The position numbers were made by a program, and so were the translations under genes. Below the pieces are notes generated by a model. The model was given only the letters and a program-made list of their open reading frames with translations. It did no database searches and was not told the origin of the DNA. Source: Virgibacillus_O xinjiangensis (GTDB lineage Bacteria > Bacillota > Bacilli > Bacillales > Amphibacillaceae). From it: a stretch of DNA of 61,480 nucleotides. This document shows, piece after piece, positions 1 to 6,979 of the stretch (the first letter of the stretch is position 1; every line of letters starts with the position of its first letter). Location: assembly GCF_042643145.1 (NCBI RefSeq), contig NZ_JBHRSA010000044.1, positions 1 to 61,480 of the forward strand. The letters run 5' to 3'.

Positions 1-52
1 GCTGTTTAATAGAAAAAACGAGTTGTTTCTTCTTGACATACTGGTTGTTTTG

Positions 53-140
53 TTCAGTTTTCAAAGATCAATTTGTGTTTTGTTTTGTCGTTTTTCGCGA
101 CAAGATATAATTTATCATGTTTCCTGTTTGTTGTCAACAG
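53..140 (-). promoter_or_regulatory. rRNA operon promoter and boxA leader
   Basis: Read on the minus strand, TTGACA (132-137) is followed after 17 nt by TAAATT (109-114), a sigma-A-type promoter. Downstream, TGATCTTTGA (61-70), continuing into AAAACTGAAC, matches the boxA antitermination element of Bacillus rRNA leaders. The remaining sequence down to position 1 resembles the leader just before 16S rRNA. The 16S gene itself would lie outside the window. Recognition of the leader is from family knowledge; the exact -10 is uncertain because TATATC lies just beside it. Confidence 0.8.
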
Positions 141-288
141 CTATTTAATGAAAAATTATAAGTGATGTTGCCGAACTGTGTTTCATCGGCGACAAAAACT
201 AATATAGCATACATAAAAAATATCTGCAAGGGGAAATATGAAATTAATTTCACCTTCTCTCAAATGAATGAGCCCCCGGGCTTCGTAG

Positions 289-326
289 GAATGCCTCCAG
301 TTTGCACCAAGCACTGGAGGCATTTA
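289..326. terminator. hairpin after the small conserved gene
   Basis: An inverted repeat (AATGCCTCCAG and CTGGAGGCATT) with a 13-nt loop lies just past the stop codon of the 334-561 gene. On the plus strand it is followed by a short T-rich tail. On the minus strand, where it would end that gene's transcript, there is no T run, so intrinsic termination in that direction is uncertain. Confidence 0.45.
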
Positions 327-333
327 TTCTCTA

Positions 334-561
334 TCAATTCTCTTTCCGCTTAGGCATATATTTAATGCATTCCTGCTCACTGGCCACCCTGCGGAACAAT
401 TGGAAAAGAAGTTGATATCTCTCTCTCATTGCTCTTTTAACCATTTGATCTATCCGGTGATCTTCCAAGTCCATTAACAATTCTTCCAACTCTCTTTTTA
501 GAAGGTACTCAATTTCCTTCTGTTCCATGTCATTAACGAGTAATCCTAACATTCCATTCAC
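334..561 (-). CDS. small conserved Bacillaceae protein, function unknown
   Basis: Encodes a 75-residue, highly charged, probably all-helical protein with no membrane segment. The middle is rich in Glu, Asp, Arg and Leu (LLKRELEELLMDLEDH) and a Cys sits near the C-terminus (QECIKYM). The GTG start is chosen because GGAGG lies 8 nt upstream; an in-frame ATG three codons later has poorer spacing. I recall similar small proteins encoded near pdaB in other Bacillaceae but know no function. It lies alone between pdaB and the rRNA promoter, reading in the rRNA direction. Confidence 0.7.
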   Translation of the reverse strand: MNGMLGLLVNDMEQKEIEYLLKRELEELLMDLEDHRIDQMVKRAMRERYQLLFQLFRRVASEQECIKYMPKRKEN

Positions 562-855
562 CTAACTTTCCTCCACTATTCATGTAATATGCTATACGCC
601 TCGTGAAGTTCTTTATCATATATATCACATGGTTCGTGAATCACCGGGGCTTTTGTCGGTCTTTTTGCGATATGTGTATTAAAAGAACTTTGGACTTACC
701 GGCTTTGTATGGTTACTATTCCCATTTCCCCTTAATTTTCATCCACTTTTTTCATCATTTTTTCTATTTTATTTTGACAGCGGCACCTCCTCGTTCTATC
801 ACTGAAAATATGGCATAGAATATTGTTAAGCAGGACAAGTATAGGAGGGTAGCAA

Positions 856-1614
856 TTGCAGCATTTTTATGTTTGGAAACTTTCAAAGTGGAAAAGATGG
901 TCGGTAGTTGTACTGTTTGCATTCTTCACAGCTGCATTTGTATGGTTTGAAAGAGACGGCTCTTTTTCAGTATTTTCCGGAGAAGAACCCACGGCCATAG
1001 CAAAGGGGAGTGCTAATGAGCCGAATATTGCCTTGACTTTCAATATCAGCTGGGGAGAAGAGAAAGTCTTTGACATATTAGAAAAACTTGCGGAAGAGGG
1101 CACACAGGCGACCTTCTTCTTAAGTGGAGAATGGGCAGAACGCCACCCAGAGATAGTAGAGAGAATTAATGAGGAAGATCATGAAATAGGGATGCTCGGC
1201 TACCAGTATAAAAGTTATCTTGATCAAGAAACAGACGAAGTAAGGCAGGACCTGATAAAGGCGAGGGAAGCTTTCGAAAAGATGGGCTTAGAGGACACGA
1301 ACCTGCTACGACCGCCCAGCGGTCATTTCAATAAACAAATAATAGAGATTGCTGAAGAAATGGGATTTGAAGTGATCCACTGGAATATCAACACTCATGA
1401 CTGGAAGAATCCAGGTACAAATGAGATTGTCGACACGGTGATGGAAAACACCACCAATGGCGATATTATTTTGATGCACGCATCCGATTCAGCTAAACAG
1501 ACAGCTGACGCCCTGGAAATCATACTGCCCGGCTTAAGAACGAAGAAGTTTCAATTTGTCACCATGTCTGAACTTATAGACCAAGCGCACGCAGAAGCGG
1601 AACTTGTGGAGTGA
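856..1614 (+). CDS. pdaB: PdaB, sporulation polysaccharide deacetylase-like protein
   Basis: A 252-residue protein closely similar to Bacillus PdaB (YbaN), which is needed to maintain spores late in sporulation. Residues 16-31 form an N-terminal membrane anchor, followed by an extracellular NodB-type domain. The NodB fold motifs are degenerate. The first reads TFNISWG, with Asn63 where PdaB proteins I know have the catalytic-base Asp, and the usual His metal-ligand motif is absent (GMLGYQYKSY instead). RPPSG and LMHASD are kept. The start is TTG with AGGAGGG six nucleotides upstream. It converges with kbaA across a shared terminator. Classical deacetylase activity is doubtful. Confidence 0.92.
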   Translation: MQHFYVWKLSKWKRWSVVVLFAFFTAAFVWFERDGSFSVFSGEEPTAIAKGSANEPNIALTFNISWGEEKVFDILEKLAEEGTQATFFLSGEWAERHPEIVERINEEDHEIGMLGYQYKSYLDQETDEVRQDLIKAREAFEKMGLEDTNLLRPPSGHFNKQIIEIAEEMGFEVIHWNINTHDWKNPGTNEIVDTVMENTTNGDIILMHASDSAKQTADALEIILPGLRTKKFQFVTMSELIDQAHAEAELVE

Positions 1615-1629
1615 CACCTAAAATACCAT

Positions 1630-1665
1630 AAAAAAACTGGCGAGTTTTGTTCGCCAGTTTTTTTA
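1630..1665. terminator. bidirectional terminator between pdaB and kbaA
   Basis: A stem of ACTGGCGA and TCGCCAGT with a short loop is flanked by an A run on the left and a T run on the right. It works as an intrinsic terminator on both strands for the two converging genes. Confidence 0.9.
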
Positions 1666-1686
1666 TCGTCTCCAGCTATTTACTAA

Positions 1687-2274
1687 TTACTTCCTCTCCT
1701 GTAATCGATGCAATACCAGGAGCTGGTATGTATTACAAGCCAATAATGGAAAGATCATCAGAATAGCATAGTCTGTCCCCTCTACTTGCATTCCAGGAAT
1801 CCATTCAATGGTGGTCATCACTACCATTAAAAATAATGCAGGTATGAATGCACGTTGATTTGTTTCCTTGGCTTTTAATTTGGCGACAATCCAACCATAG
1901 CCTAAGATTGCACCGGCCATTAGAATAAACCAGTATAAAGCTACTTCTTCCATAGCTCTGTATGGAAAATATATTAGGTCGAACAATACAAATGCAATCA
2001 GCAATACTTGTATTGTTGGCCAATAAATCCGAAAAAGAGACAGTCCGAAGCGATTAATGAAAAGATATGCAAAAAATCCTGTTTGGCTCACTGCAGCAAA
2101 AACAAAACCAATCCCTACAAAGAAAATAACCAACCCGAGTAACTCAAAAGCATCAAACGGTTGGAGATAACGGGCATAATCCTCCGATTTAACGAAGAAG
2201 CTGGTGATTAGCCCTACTACGCCCCCGAGCAAAAAAGTTTTAAAAAGAAAACCCACTAACTTGCGACTATTCAA
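1687..2274 (-). CDS. kbaA: KbaA, KinB-signalling pathway activator
   Basis: A 195-residue integral membrane protein with about six hydrophobic helices. It matches KbaA in sequence style and in position, between gerD and pdaB. KbaA is required for the KinB branch of the sporulation phosphorelay, probably by acting on the KinB sensor kinase in the membrane. The start is TTG, chosen for AGGAGG 8 nt upstream. An ATG a few bases earlier is out of frame and runs into a stop. It diverges from gerD. Confidence 0.88.
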   Translation of the reverse strand: MNSRKLVGFLFKTFLLGGVVGLITSFFVKSEDYARYLQPFDAFELLGLVIFFVGIGFVFAAVSQTGFFAYLFINRFGLSLFRIYWPTIQVLLIAFVLFDLIYFPYRAMEEVALYWFILMAGAILGYGWIVAKLKAKETNQRAFIPALFLMVVMTTIEWIPGMQVEGTDYAILMIFPLLACNTYQLLVLHRLQERK

Positions 2275-2375
2275 ACCATTATCCTCCTAATTCTATATCG
2301 AACAGATCCTGGAAACATAAAATTGGCACCATTGGTATTTTATCATGTACGGATTCTTTTTTCCTTAAAAGCATT

Positions 2376-2405
2376 GCATATTTTACAATTTGTACACGCA
2401 TATTA
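2376..2405 (+). promoter_or_regulatory. candidate sigma-G promoter of gerD
   Basis: GCATA (2376-2380) and CATATTA (2399-2405) are separated by 18 nt. Both fit the forespore sigma-G consensus, and gerD is a known sigma-G gene in Bacillus. The -10 ends 26 nt before the gerD start codon. Confidence 0.75.
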
Positions 2406-2431
2406 AATATATAAAGGAAGGAGAAATTCTC

Positions 2432-3073
2432 ATGAAGCACATATCAATTATGATTGCTCTAGGATTTTCCTTCATTTTGTTAGCTGCCTGCGGCGGCAAT
2501 ACAGCAGCAGGTAATGAAGGAGAATATGACACCACGAAGAAAATGGTTGTTGATATACTGCAGACAGAAGATGGAAAAAAGGCAATTCAAGAAATTATGG
2601 CAGATGAGGAAATGAAAAAAGAACTTGTCATCGAAACTGATGTGGTAAAGAAATCGATCAATGAGACCCTTGCAGGGGAAAAGGGCAAAGAGATGTGGAA
2701 AAAACTCTTTGAGGACCCAAAATTCGTTGAGGGTTTTGCAAAGTCAATGGAAGACCAGCAACAACAACTGATCAAAAAACTTATGAATGACGCTGAATAC
2801 CAGGAAAAAATGCTCGAACTACTGAAGGATCCAAAGATGACGGAACAACTGCTCAGTGTCATGAAAAGTCAGGAGTTCAGAGCCCATTTGGAAAAAACAA
2901 TCCAAGAGACACTGGAAACACCTACCTTCCAAGCTAAAATACAGGAAATCCTCCTTAAGGCTGCAGAGAAACAAGGAAGCGGCGGTGGAGGACAACAGCA
3001 AAGTGGAGGGCAAGGCGGCGGTGGCGGCCAATCTGGTGGAGGCGGTGAAAGTAGCGGTGGGGGTGGTCAGTAA
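2432..3073 (+). CDS. gerD: GerD spore germination lipoprotein
   Basis: A 213-residue lipoprotein precursor. The signal peptide ends in a lipobox LAAC, giving a lipidated Cys near residue 20. The mature part is helical and rich in Glu, Lys, Met and Gln, with repeated EMLELLKDPKM-like segments. A Gly/Gln/Ser-rich tail covers roughly the last 30 residues. GerD is the inner-membrane scaffold that clusters nutrient germinant receptors into the germinosome. The ATG is preceded by AAGGAAGGAG. A sigma-G-like promoter lies just upstream. Its place between salA and kbaA is conserved. Confidence 0.93.
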   Translation: MKHISIMIALGFSFILLAACGGNTAAGNEGEYDTTKKMVVDILQTEDGKKAIQEIMADEEMKKELVIETDVVKKSINETLAGEKGKEMWKKLFEDPKFVEGFAKSMEDQQQQLIKKLMNDAEYQEKMLELLKDPKMTEQLLSVMKSQEFRAHLEKTIQETLETPTFQAKIQEILLKAAEKQGSGGGGQQQSGGQGGGGGQSGGGGESSGGGGQ

Positions 3074-3117
3074 AATTGTTCCAACTACCCGCACACGAGC
3101 TCACTCCTTAATTAGCA

Positions 3118-3143
3118 AGGGCGTCCACTATAGGACGCCCTCT
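3118..3143. terminator. hairpin between gerD and salA
   Basis: An inverted repeat, GGGCGTCC and GGACGCCC with a short loop, sits between the two converging genes. Neither side has a strong T run, so it is only a probable terminator. Confidence 0.5.
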
Positions 3144-3151
3144 CTCTTGAA

Positions 3152-4210
3152 TTACTCCTCCATTTTAGCAACAACTTTGGAAGCAATTTTATGATATTCT
3201 TTCCCGATTGGGTGATCTTCTTGATAAATGGATGGTGCAAAAACATCCTCTTCGTCGTATGGCTGTTTAAGAGGCAACTGTCCCAGAACTTTTGAGCTGA
3301 GTGCCTCGGCCAGCTTTGGACCGCCGCCTTTCCCGAACACATATTCCTTCTCTCCCGTACTTTCACTTTGGAAGTAAGCCATATTTTCCACAACTCCCAG
3401 TATTTCATGCTCGGTTTTCAAAGCCATTTGTCCAGCACGTGCAGCAACAAAAGCTGCTGTAGGATGTGGAGTTGTTACAATGATTTCCTTACTTGTCGGA
3501 AGCAGTTCATGAACATCCATTGCAATGTCCCCTGTCCCTGGTGGGAGGTCTAGCAGCAGATAGTCTAAGTCGCCCCACTCCACTTCAGAGAAAAAGCTGT
3601 TCAGCATTTTCCCCAACATAGGGCCTCTCCAGATGATTGGTGAATTATCCTCCACAAAGAACCCCATGGAAATGACTTTCACTCCGAAACGTTCCACTGG
3701 GATGATCTTCTCCCCACGTACGGCAGGGCGATTCTCTACTCCCATCATATCCGGTACACTGAATCCGTAAATATCCGCATCAATGATTCCGACTTTCTTT
3801 CCCAGACGCATCAGATTGATCGCTAAGTTGACAGTGACCGTTGATTTGCCTACACCGCCTTTCCCACTAGCAACCGTGATGAATTTCGTCCCTTTATTTC
3901 CTCCGAGCAGGGATGCTTCCTTCTTATCATCCGCTGCACTTTGATATTTTTTGATCACCTCGTCAGGCAATTGTTCAAAACGGAGACCAACTGTTGAGGC
4001 TCCATTCTTCTTCAAGATGCCTACGATTTCCTGTTGCAATTTCATCTGTTCTGCAGTATTTGTCTTCGCAATCCCTGCTTTTACACTGACGTGTTTCTTT
4101 TCTTCTTTTATCGTCACATCTTTAACTGCATCCAATTCCTCAAAGGTTCTATGTAAAAACGGATCTTTTACCGGGTTAAGAAGTTCGATTACCTCTTCTT
4201 TTGTCAACAT
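3152..4210 (-). CDS. salA: SalA/Mrp-family P-loop ATPase
   Basis: A 352-residue Mrp/NBP35-family protein. An N-terminal DUF59-like domain (about residues 1-85) is followed by a deviant Walker A GKGGVGKST (116-124) and DADIYG. The CxxC iron-sulfur ligand pair of bacterial Mrp is missing: the region reads NMAYFQSESTGEKEYVFG. This fits SalA, which in B. subtilis regulates scoC and so exoprotease expression. A role in Fe-S cluster trafficking is therefore less likely. An extended -10 promoter is visible upstream and AAAGGGATGG serves as ribosome binding site. Confidence 0.9.
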   Translation of the reverse strand: MLTKEEVIELLNPVKDPFLHRTFEELDAVKDVTIKEEKKHVSVKAGIAKTNTAEQMKLQQEIVGILKKNGASTVGLRFEQLPDEVIKKYQSAADDKKEASLLGGNKGTKFITVASGKGGVGKSTVTVNLAINLMRLGKKVGIIDADIYGFSVPDMMGVENRPAVRGEKIIPVERFGVKVISMGFFVEDNSPIIWRGPMLGKMLNSFFSEVEWGDLDYLLLDLPPGTGDIAMDVHELLPTSKEIIVTTPHPTAAFVAARAGQMALKTEHEILGVVENMAYFQSESTGEKEYVFGKGGGPKLAEALSSKVLGQLPLKQPYDEEDVFAPSIYQEDHPIGKEYHKIASKVVAKMEE

Positions 4211-4249
4211 ATGTCACCATCCCTTTCTAGCTAATAGCATTCTTTCGCT

Positions 4250-4277
4250 AGTATAACACAAATCACCATTTTTCTAA
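4250..4277 (-). promoter_or_regulatory. promoter of salA
   Basis: On the minus strand TATACT (4250-4255) is preceded by TG at the extended -10 position. TTAGAA lies 16 nt further upstream as a weak -35. The arrangement is typical of an extended -10 sigma-A promoter. Confidence 0.55.
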
Positions 4278-4307
4278 GTAATTTGAGTTTGGATGGTGAC
4301 GTTTTCA

Positions 4308-5018
4308 TTACTCTTCTGGTGGGTCTTCCGTCACATAACGGAGAATCCCTTCATAAATACTGGCGGCCATTCCCTGCTGATAATCATCCTGCTTCAACAG
4401 TTCGCGTTCCTCCGGGTTGGACAAAAAGCCGATTTCAACCAAGGCTCCAGGGACTTCTGCGTGTTTCATTAGATAGACCTCCTCAATGGCCAAGGCTTCC
4501 CGCTTCGTATTCTCCAAGTTACGGATGATTTCGTTTTGAATCATTACTGCCAAGTGTTTGCTTTCTTTAAACTCAGGATAATAGAAGGTCTGTGCGCCCC
4601 TCCACTTGCTGGAACCCAGTGCATTTAAATGAAGAGTAATGAAAAAGTTCGGCTCTTTTTCTTTAATAAATGCCAGCCGTGCCCGGAGGTCTTCCGCCTT
4701 TCTGCGTGATAAGCCCTTTGTATCTGCAGAAGCAAGATCTTTATCTTCCTCTCTGGTAAGATATACGACCGCTCCGGCTTGTTGAAGGAAATTCTGCAAC
4801 TTCTTTGCAACCGACAGAGAAATATCCTTTTCCAACGTGTTGTCACTGCCAACTGCCCCACCATCTGGTCCACCGTGGCCCGGATCGATGACCACAGTCT
4901 TGCCCGCAAGCGGCGTAGTCCATGTGGCTACTTCCGACTTCTCTAGCGGAAATTGAATAAGGATTGCCAGTAATACAGCGCCCATCACCCATAGCAGATA
5001 CTTCTTACTATTTTTCAT
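4308..5018 (-). CDS. cwlD: CwlD, spore cortex N-acetylmuramoyl-L-alanine amidase
   Basis: A 236-residue Amidase_3 enzyme with an N-terminal signal/membrane segment (about residues 8-22). The zinc-site motifs are present: DPGHGGPDGGAVG (His48), a following Glu near 63, TLHLNA (about 130), and the catalytic Glu in ALVEIGFLSN. CwlD removes peptide side chains from cortex peptidoglycan so that muramic-delta-lactam can form, which germination lytic enzymes require. A sigma-E-like promoter lies upstream, fitting expression during sporulation. Confidence 0.94.
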   Translation of the reverse strand: MKNSKKYLLWVMGAVLLAILIQFPLEKSEVATWTTPLAGKTVVIDPGHGGPDGGAVGSDNTLEKDISLSVAKKLQNFLQQAGAVVYLTREEDKDLASADTKGLSRRKAEDLRARLAFIKEKEPNFFITLHLNALGSSKWRGAQTFYYPEFKESKHLAVMIQNEIIRNLENTKREALAIEEVYLMKHAEVPGALVEIGFLSNPEERELLKQDDYQQGMAASIYEGILRYVTEDPPEE

Positions 5019-5049
5019 CGCGCTCGCCCCTTGTCCCTCTGCTTTTAAA

Positions 5050-5078
5050 AATATATGGGCGGGTTAAAAAGATTATGA
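5050..5078 (-). promoter_or_regulatory. candidate sigma-E promoter of cwlD
   Basis: On the minus strand TCATAAT (5072-5078) and CATATATT (5050-5057) are separated by 14 nt. They match the mother-cell sigma-E consensus in 6 of 7 and 6 of 8 positions. cwlD of B. subtilis is sigma-E and sigma-G controlled, which supports the reading. Confidence 0.6.
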
Positions 5079-5098
5079 CTCGACCCAATACGTGAGAC

Positions 5099-5124
5099 GT
5101 TTATTTCTTAAGGATTAGTGGTAT
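5099..5124 (+). promoter_or_regulatory. candidate sigma-B promoter of first DUF948 gene
   Basis: GTTTAT (5099-5104), 14 nt, TGGTAT (5119-5124), against a sigma-B consensus of GTTTAA-N12-14-GGGTAT. The start codon lies 39 nt downstream. A nearly identical element with the same spacing precedes the other DUF948 operon at 6866-6891 on the opposite strand. Confidence 0.6.
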
Positions 5125-5162
5125 CATTAAAGAAATGAAATGGAGTAAAAGGAGTGACAATT

Positions 5163-5612
5163 ATGGATTGGCTCGGAATTGGAGTCATTATTATTGGAGT
5201 AGCATTCTTGGTTCTGGTAATACTGCTCATTAAGCCATTGAACAAATTATCAGGTGTGCTGGGCAACCTGCAAAAGACAACAGACGATTTGCCGGAAACG
5301 GTGACTGATATCACTGCGCAAGCAAGGGAAGCTCTCAGCACAAGCACCGATACACTTCACCAAGTAAACAATCAAGTGAAGGAGCTTAGTCCAATCTTCT
5401 ATATAGTGGGGGATGCCGGGAGAGCTACCAGCCAGTTATCCAATTCTATGGTGAACGCTGTGGGGAAAATGGAAGTGAAGGCTCAAGAAGCAAGTGATTT
5501 TGCTTACCGGAAGAACCTGGAGGGTATCTATGGGGCATTGACACTCGGCTATATCCTCTTCCAGAAGCGTAATGAATTTTCTACACCTAAAAATACGACT
5601 AACAGTAAATAA
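5163..5612 (+). CDS. DUF948 (YtxG-like) membrane-anchored protein A
   Basis: A 149-residue protein with one N-terminal membrane helix (about residues 4-25) and a long amphipathic, coiled-coil-prone region. A short second hydrophobic patch near residues 120-130 contains IYGALTLGYILFQKR. It is a clear paralog of the protein encoded at 5880-6329, sharing GIGV, AFLVL, LP, GD, AT and LGY positions along the whole length. The ATG is chosen for AGGAG 8 nt upstream, over a GTG three codons earlier. YtxG, a general-stress protein of B. subtilis, is the nearest named relative. The molecular function is unknown. Confidence 0.8.
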   Translation: MDWLGIGVIIIGVAFLVLVILLIKPLNKLSGVLGNLQKTTDDLPETVTDITAQAREALSTSTDTLHQVNNQVKELSPIFYIVGDAGRATSQLSNSMVNAVGKMEVKAQEASDFAYRKNLEGIYGALTLGYILFQKRNEFSTPKNTTNSK

Positions 5613-5657
5613 AAAATATTCCCTTGCCATGTGGAACGGCGAGGGAATATTTTTTAT
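5611..5657. terminator. bidirectional terminator
   Basis: AAAAAATATTCCCT and AGGGAATATTTTTT form a long stem between converging genes, with A and T runs on each side. It overlaps the ends of both flanking genes. Confidence 0.88.
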
Positions 5658-5890
5658 TTGGTAAAACCTGTATGAATCTCCTGCTTAATTGATTCCATTT
5701 GATCGGCCCTTCTCCGGCCATCTTCATAAAACTTCTCATCGAACTTCCTGATTTTCTCGGTAATCGTCCGGTGTTCTTCAAGTTTCTTCTTCCGGGTCAT
5801 CTTTGCATTCAAACACCATCCAATAGCCGCACCTGCCATAACCGCTGCTGCCAAAGGGAGTGTTTGTTTATTCTCGCCATTACTGGTCAT
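5654..5890 (-). CDS. small YtxH-like membrane protein
   Basis: A 78-residue protein with a single hydrophobic, small-residue-rich segment (AAAVMAGAAIGWCLNA, about residues 12-27). A charged Lys/Arg/Glu-rich tail follows. Topology and neighbourhood (after DUF948 genes) resemble YtxH of the ytxGHJ stress operon, but sequence identity is not obvious. ATG at 5890 is chosen because AAGGAG precedes it. The gene overlaps the upstream DUF948 gene by 11 nt, so it is probably translationally coupled as the last gene of a three-gene operon. Confidence 0.65.
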   Translation of the reverse strand: MTSNGENKQTLPLAAAVMAGAAIGWCLNAKMTRKKKLEEHRTITEKIRKFDEKFYEDGRRRADQMESIKQEIHTGFTK

Positions 5891-6329
5891 CCGTGGATGC
5901 TCCTTCACTTCTCGCCTTTCTTTTCTTTTGCAACAGATAATAGCCTAGGGCGAAAGATCCGTACATTCCACCAAGATTGTTTTTCCCGGAAATGCTGCTG
6001 GCGTCATCTGATTTTTGCTTCAAGGCCTCCGTCATTTCTACGAGTGAAGAAGAAAGCTTGCGGGTAGCGTCTCCCATATCACCCGCCAATTGGAAAAACG
6101 GAGTGACCTGCTCCATCTTTTCATTAACATCTGCCAATGTATTATTGCTTTCACTAATCAAATTTCCGGTTTCTTTCATGACGTCGTCCAGCTGGTCCGG
6201 TAGTCTGTCCACTGTCTTTTCTACACCTTTCAGCAGCCCAGCCATGTGCTGCAGGGTATTCGCAAGGAAAATTGCTAATACCAAAAAGGCGATACCAATA
6301 AGTAAAACACCAATCCCTGTCAATGTCAT
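5880..6329 (-). CDS. DUF948 (YtxG-like) membrane-anchored protein B
   Basis: A 149-residue paralog of the 5163-5612 protein, with roughly 40 percent identical residues by eye. It has one N-terminal membrane helix (residues 4-24), a helical region with LPDQLDDV and NNTLADVNEKM, and a C-terminal GGMYGSFALGYYLLQKKRK patch. AAAGGAG precedes the ATG. The start overlaps the stop of the upstream gene by 4 nt (ATGA), so translation is coupled. Envelope or stress role inferred only from YtxG. Confidence 0.8.
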   Translation of the reverse strand: MTLTGIGVLLIGIAFLVLAIFLANTLQHMAGLLKGVEKTVDRLPDQLDDVMKETGNLISESNNTLADVNEKMEQVTPFFQLAGDMGDATRKLSSSLVEMTEALKQKSDDASSISGKNNLGGMYGSFALGYYLLQKKRKARSEGASTDDQ

Positions 6330-6841
6330 GGTCTATCTCCTTTCCCTGTCTTTGCTGCCGGCAGCCGAGTCGTGTCCCTGCCTTGAACTTTCAGCTCATA
6401 ACTATTTTGCGGCATCAGTTCATTCTTAACCGGCTTTGTCTTTGTCCACTTAGAATATAATTGAGACCCTGCTTCAGCCCACTTGATACCTTCCACGAAC
6501 GGTCGGATTTCCTCCTGAAGTTCCGGATCGGACATAGTAGCACGCTTCTGCTGGTAAGCAAGGTTAAAGGACTGGGCAGAGAGTCCCAGCTCTTCCAGAC
6601 TGTCAAAAAGACTGTCAGTTGATTTCAACTTTGTTCCCAAATCATCTACAATCTTATCTGTCCCTCGGATGGTTTCCTTTACCTGTGGTGTAATATGCGT
6701 CAGTTCCTTCTCAACTTTCCCAAATGTCTTTCCTAACGAGTTCAACACATCTGATGTACGTTTTAACACCAGGCAGATGTACACAACAGCGATTGCAAAT
6801 GCTATGGCACATAACAAGATTCCTAAATATACAACTCCCAT
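6326..6841 (-). CDS. DUF948 (YtxG-like) membrane-anchored protein C
   Basis: A 171-residue protein with an N-terminal membrane helix (about residues 3-25) and a DUF948-type helical segment (VLNSLGKTFGKVEKEL, ITPQVKETIRGTDKIV). It is more distant from proteins A and B and has a longer, basic, Pro-containing tail. AAGGGAGG precedes the ATG. It is the first gene of a three-gene operon behind a promoter that reads as either extended -10 sigma-A or sigma-B. Confidence 0.75.
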   Translation of the reverse strand: MGVVYLGILLCAIAFAIAVVYICLVLKRTSDVLNSLGKTFGKVEKELTHITPQVKETIRGTDKIVDDLGTKLKSTDSLFDSLEELGLSAQSFNLAYQQKRATMSDPELQEEIRPFVEGIKWAEAGSQLYSKWTKTKPVKNELMPQNSYELKVQGRDTTRLPAAKTGKGDRP

Positions 6842-6865
6842 ACCTGTACCTCCCTTAAAAGCATT

Positions 6866-6891
6866 ATACCACCAGTAGTTGGAAATAAAAC
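6866..6891 (-). promoter_or_regulatory. candidate sigma-B / extended -10 promoter of DUF948 operon
   Basis: On the minus strand GTTTTA (6886-6891), 14 nt, TGGTAT (6866-6871) mirrors the element at 5099-5124 with identical spacing. The same bases also contain TGGTATAAT, a perfect extended -10 for sigma-A. Dual control is possible. Confidence 0.6.
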
Positions 6892-6914
6892 GTATGAAGC
6901 CTCACCATGCAGAC

Positions 6915-6940
6915 GATTAGATTATGACACACATGGGTAA
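6915..6940 (+). promoter_or_regulatory. weak sigma-B-like element before YihY gene
   Basis: GATTAG (6915-6920), 14 nt, GGGTAA (6935-6940). The -10 matches sigma-B in five of six positions and the -35 in four of six, with the same 14-nt spacing as the two neighbouring candidates. It may be chance. Confidence 0.35.
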
Positions 6941-6979
6941 AGGATAACAAACTTAATTTACACTACTGGAGGAAGTAAC

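Noticed and set aside
1..60. Part of a 16S rRNA gene at the left end
   Set aside because: The sequence is leader only. No 16S 5' end (GAGTTTGATC type) is visible in the window.
603..818. Open frame on the plus strand between 561 and 856
   Set aside because: No Shine-Dalgarno site and an unlikely hydrophobic composition. The 562-855 gap shows no supported gene; it probably carries the promoters of pdaB and of the small gene, which I could not place.
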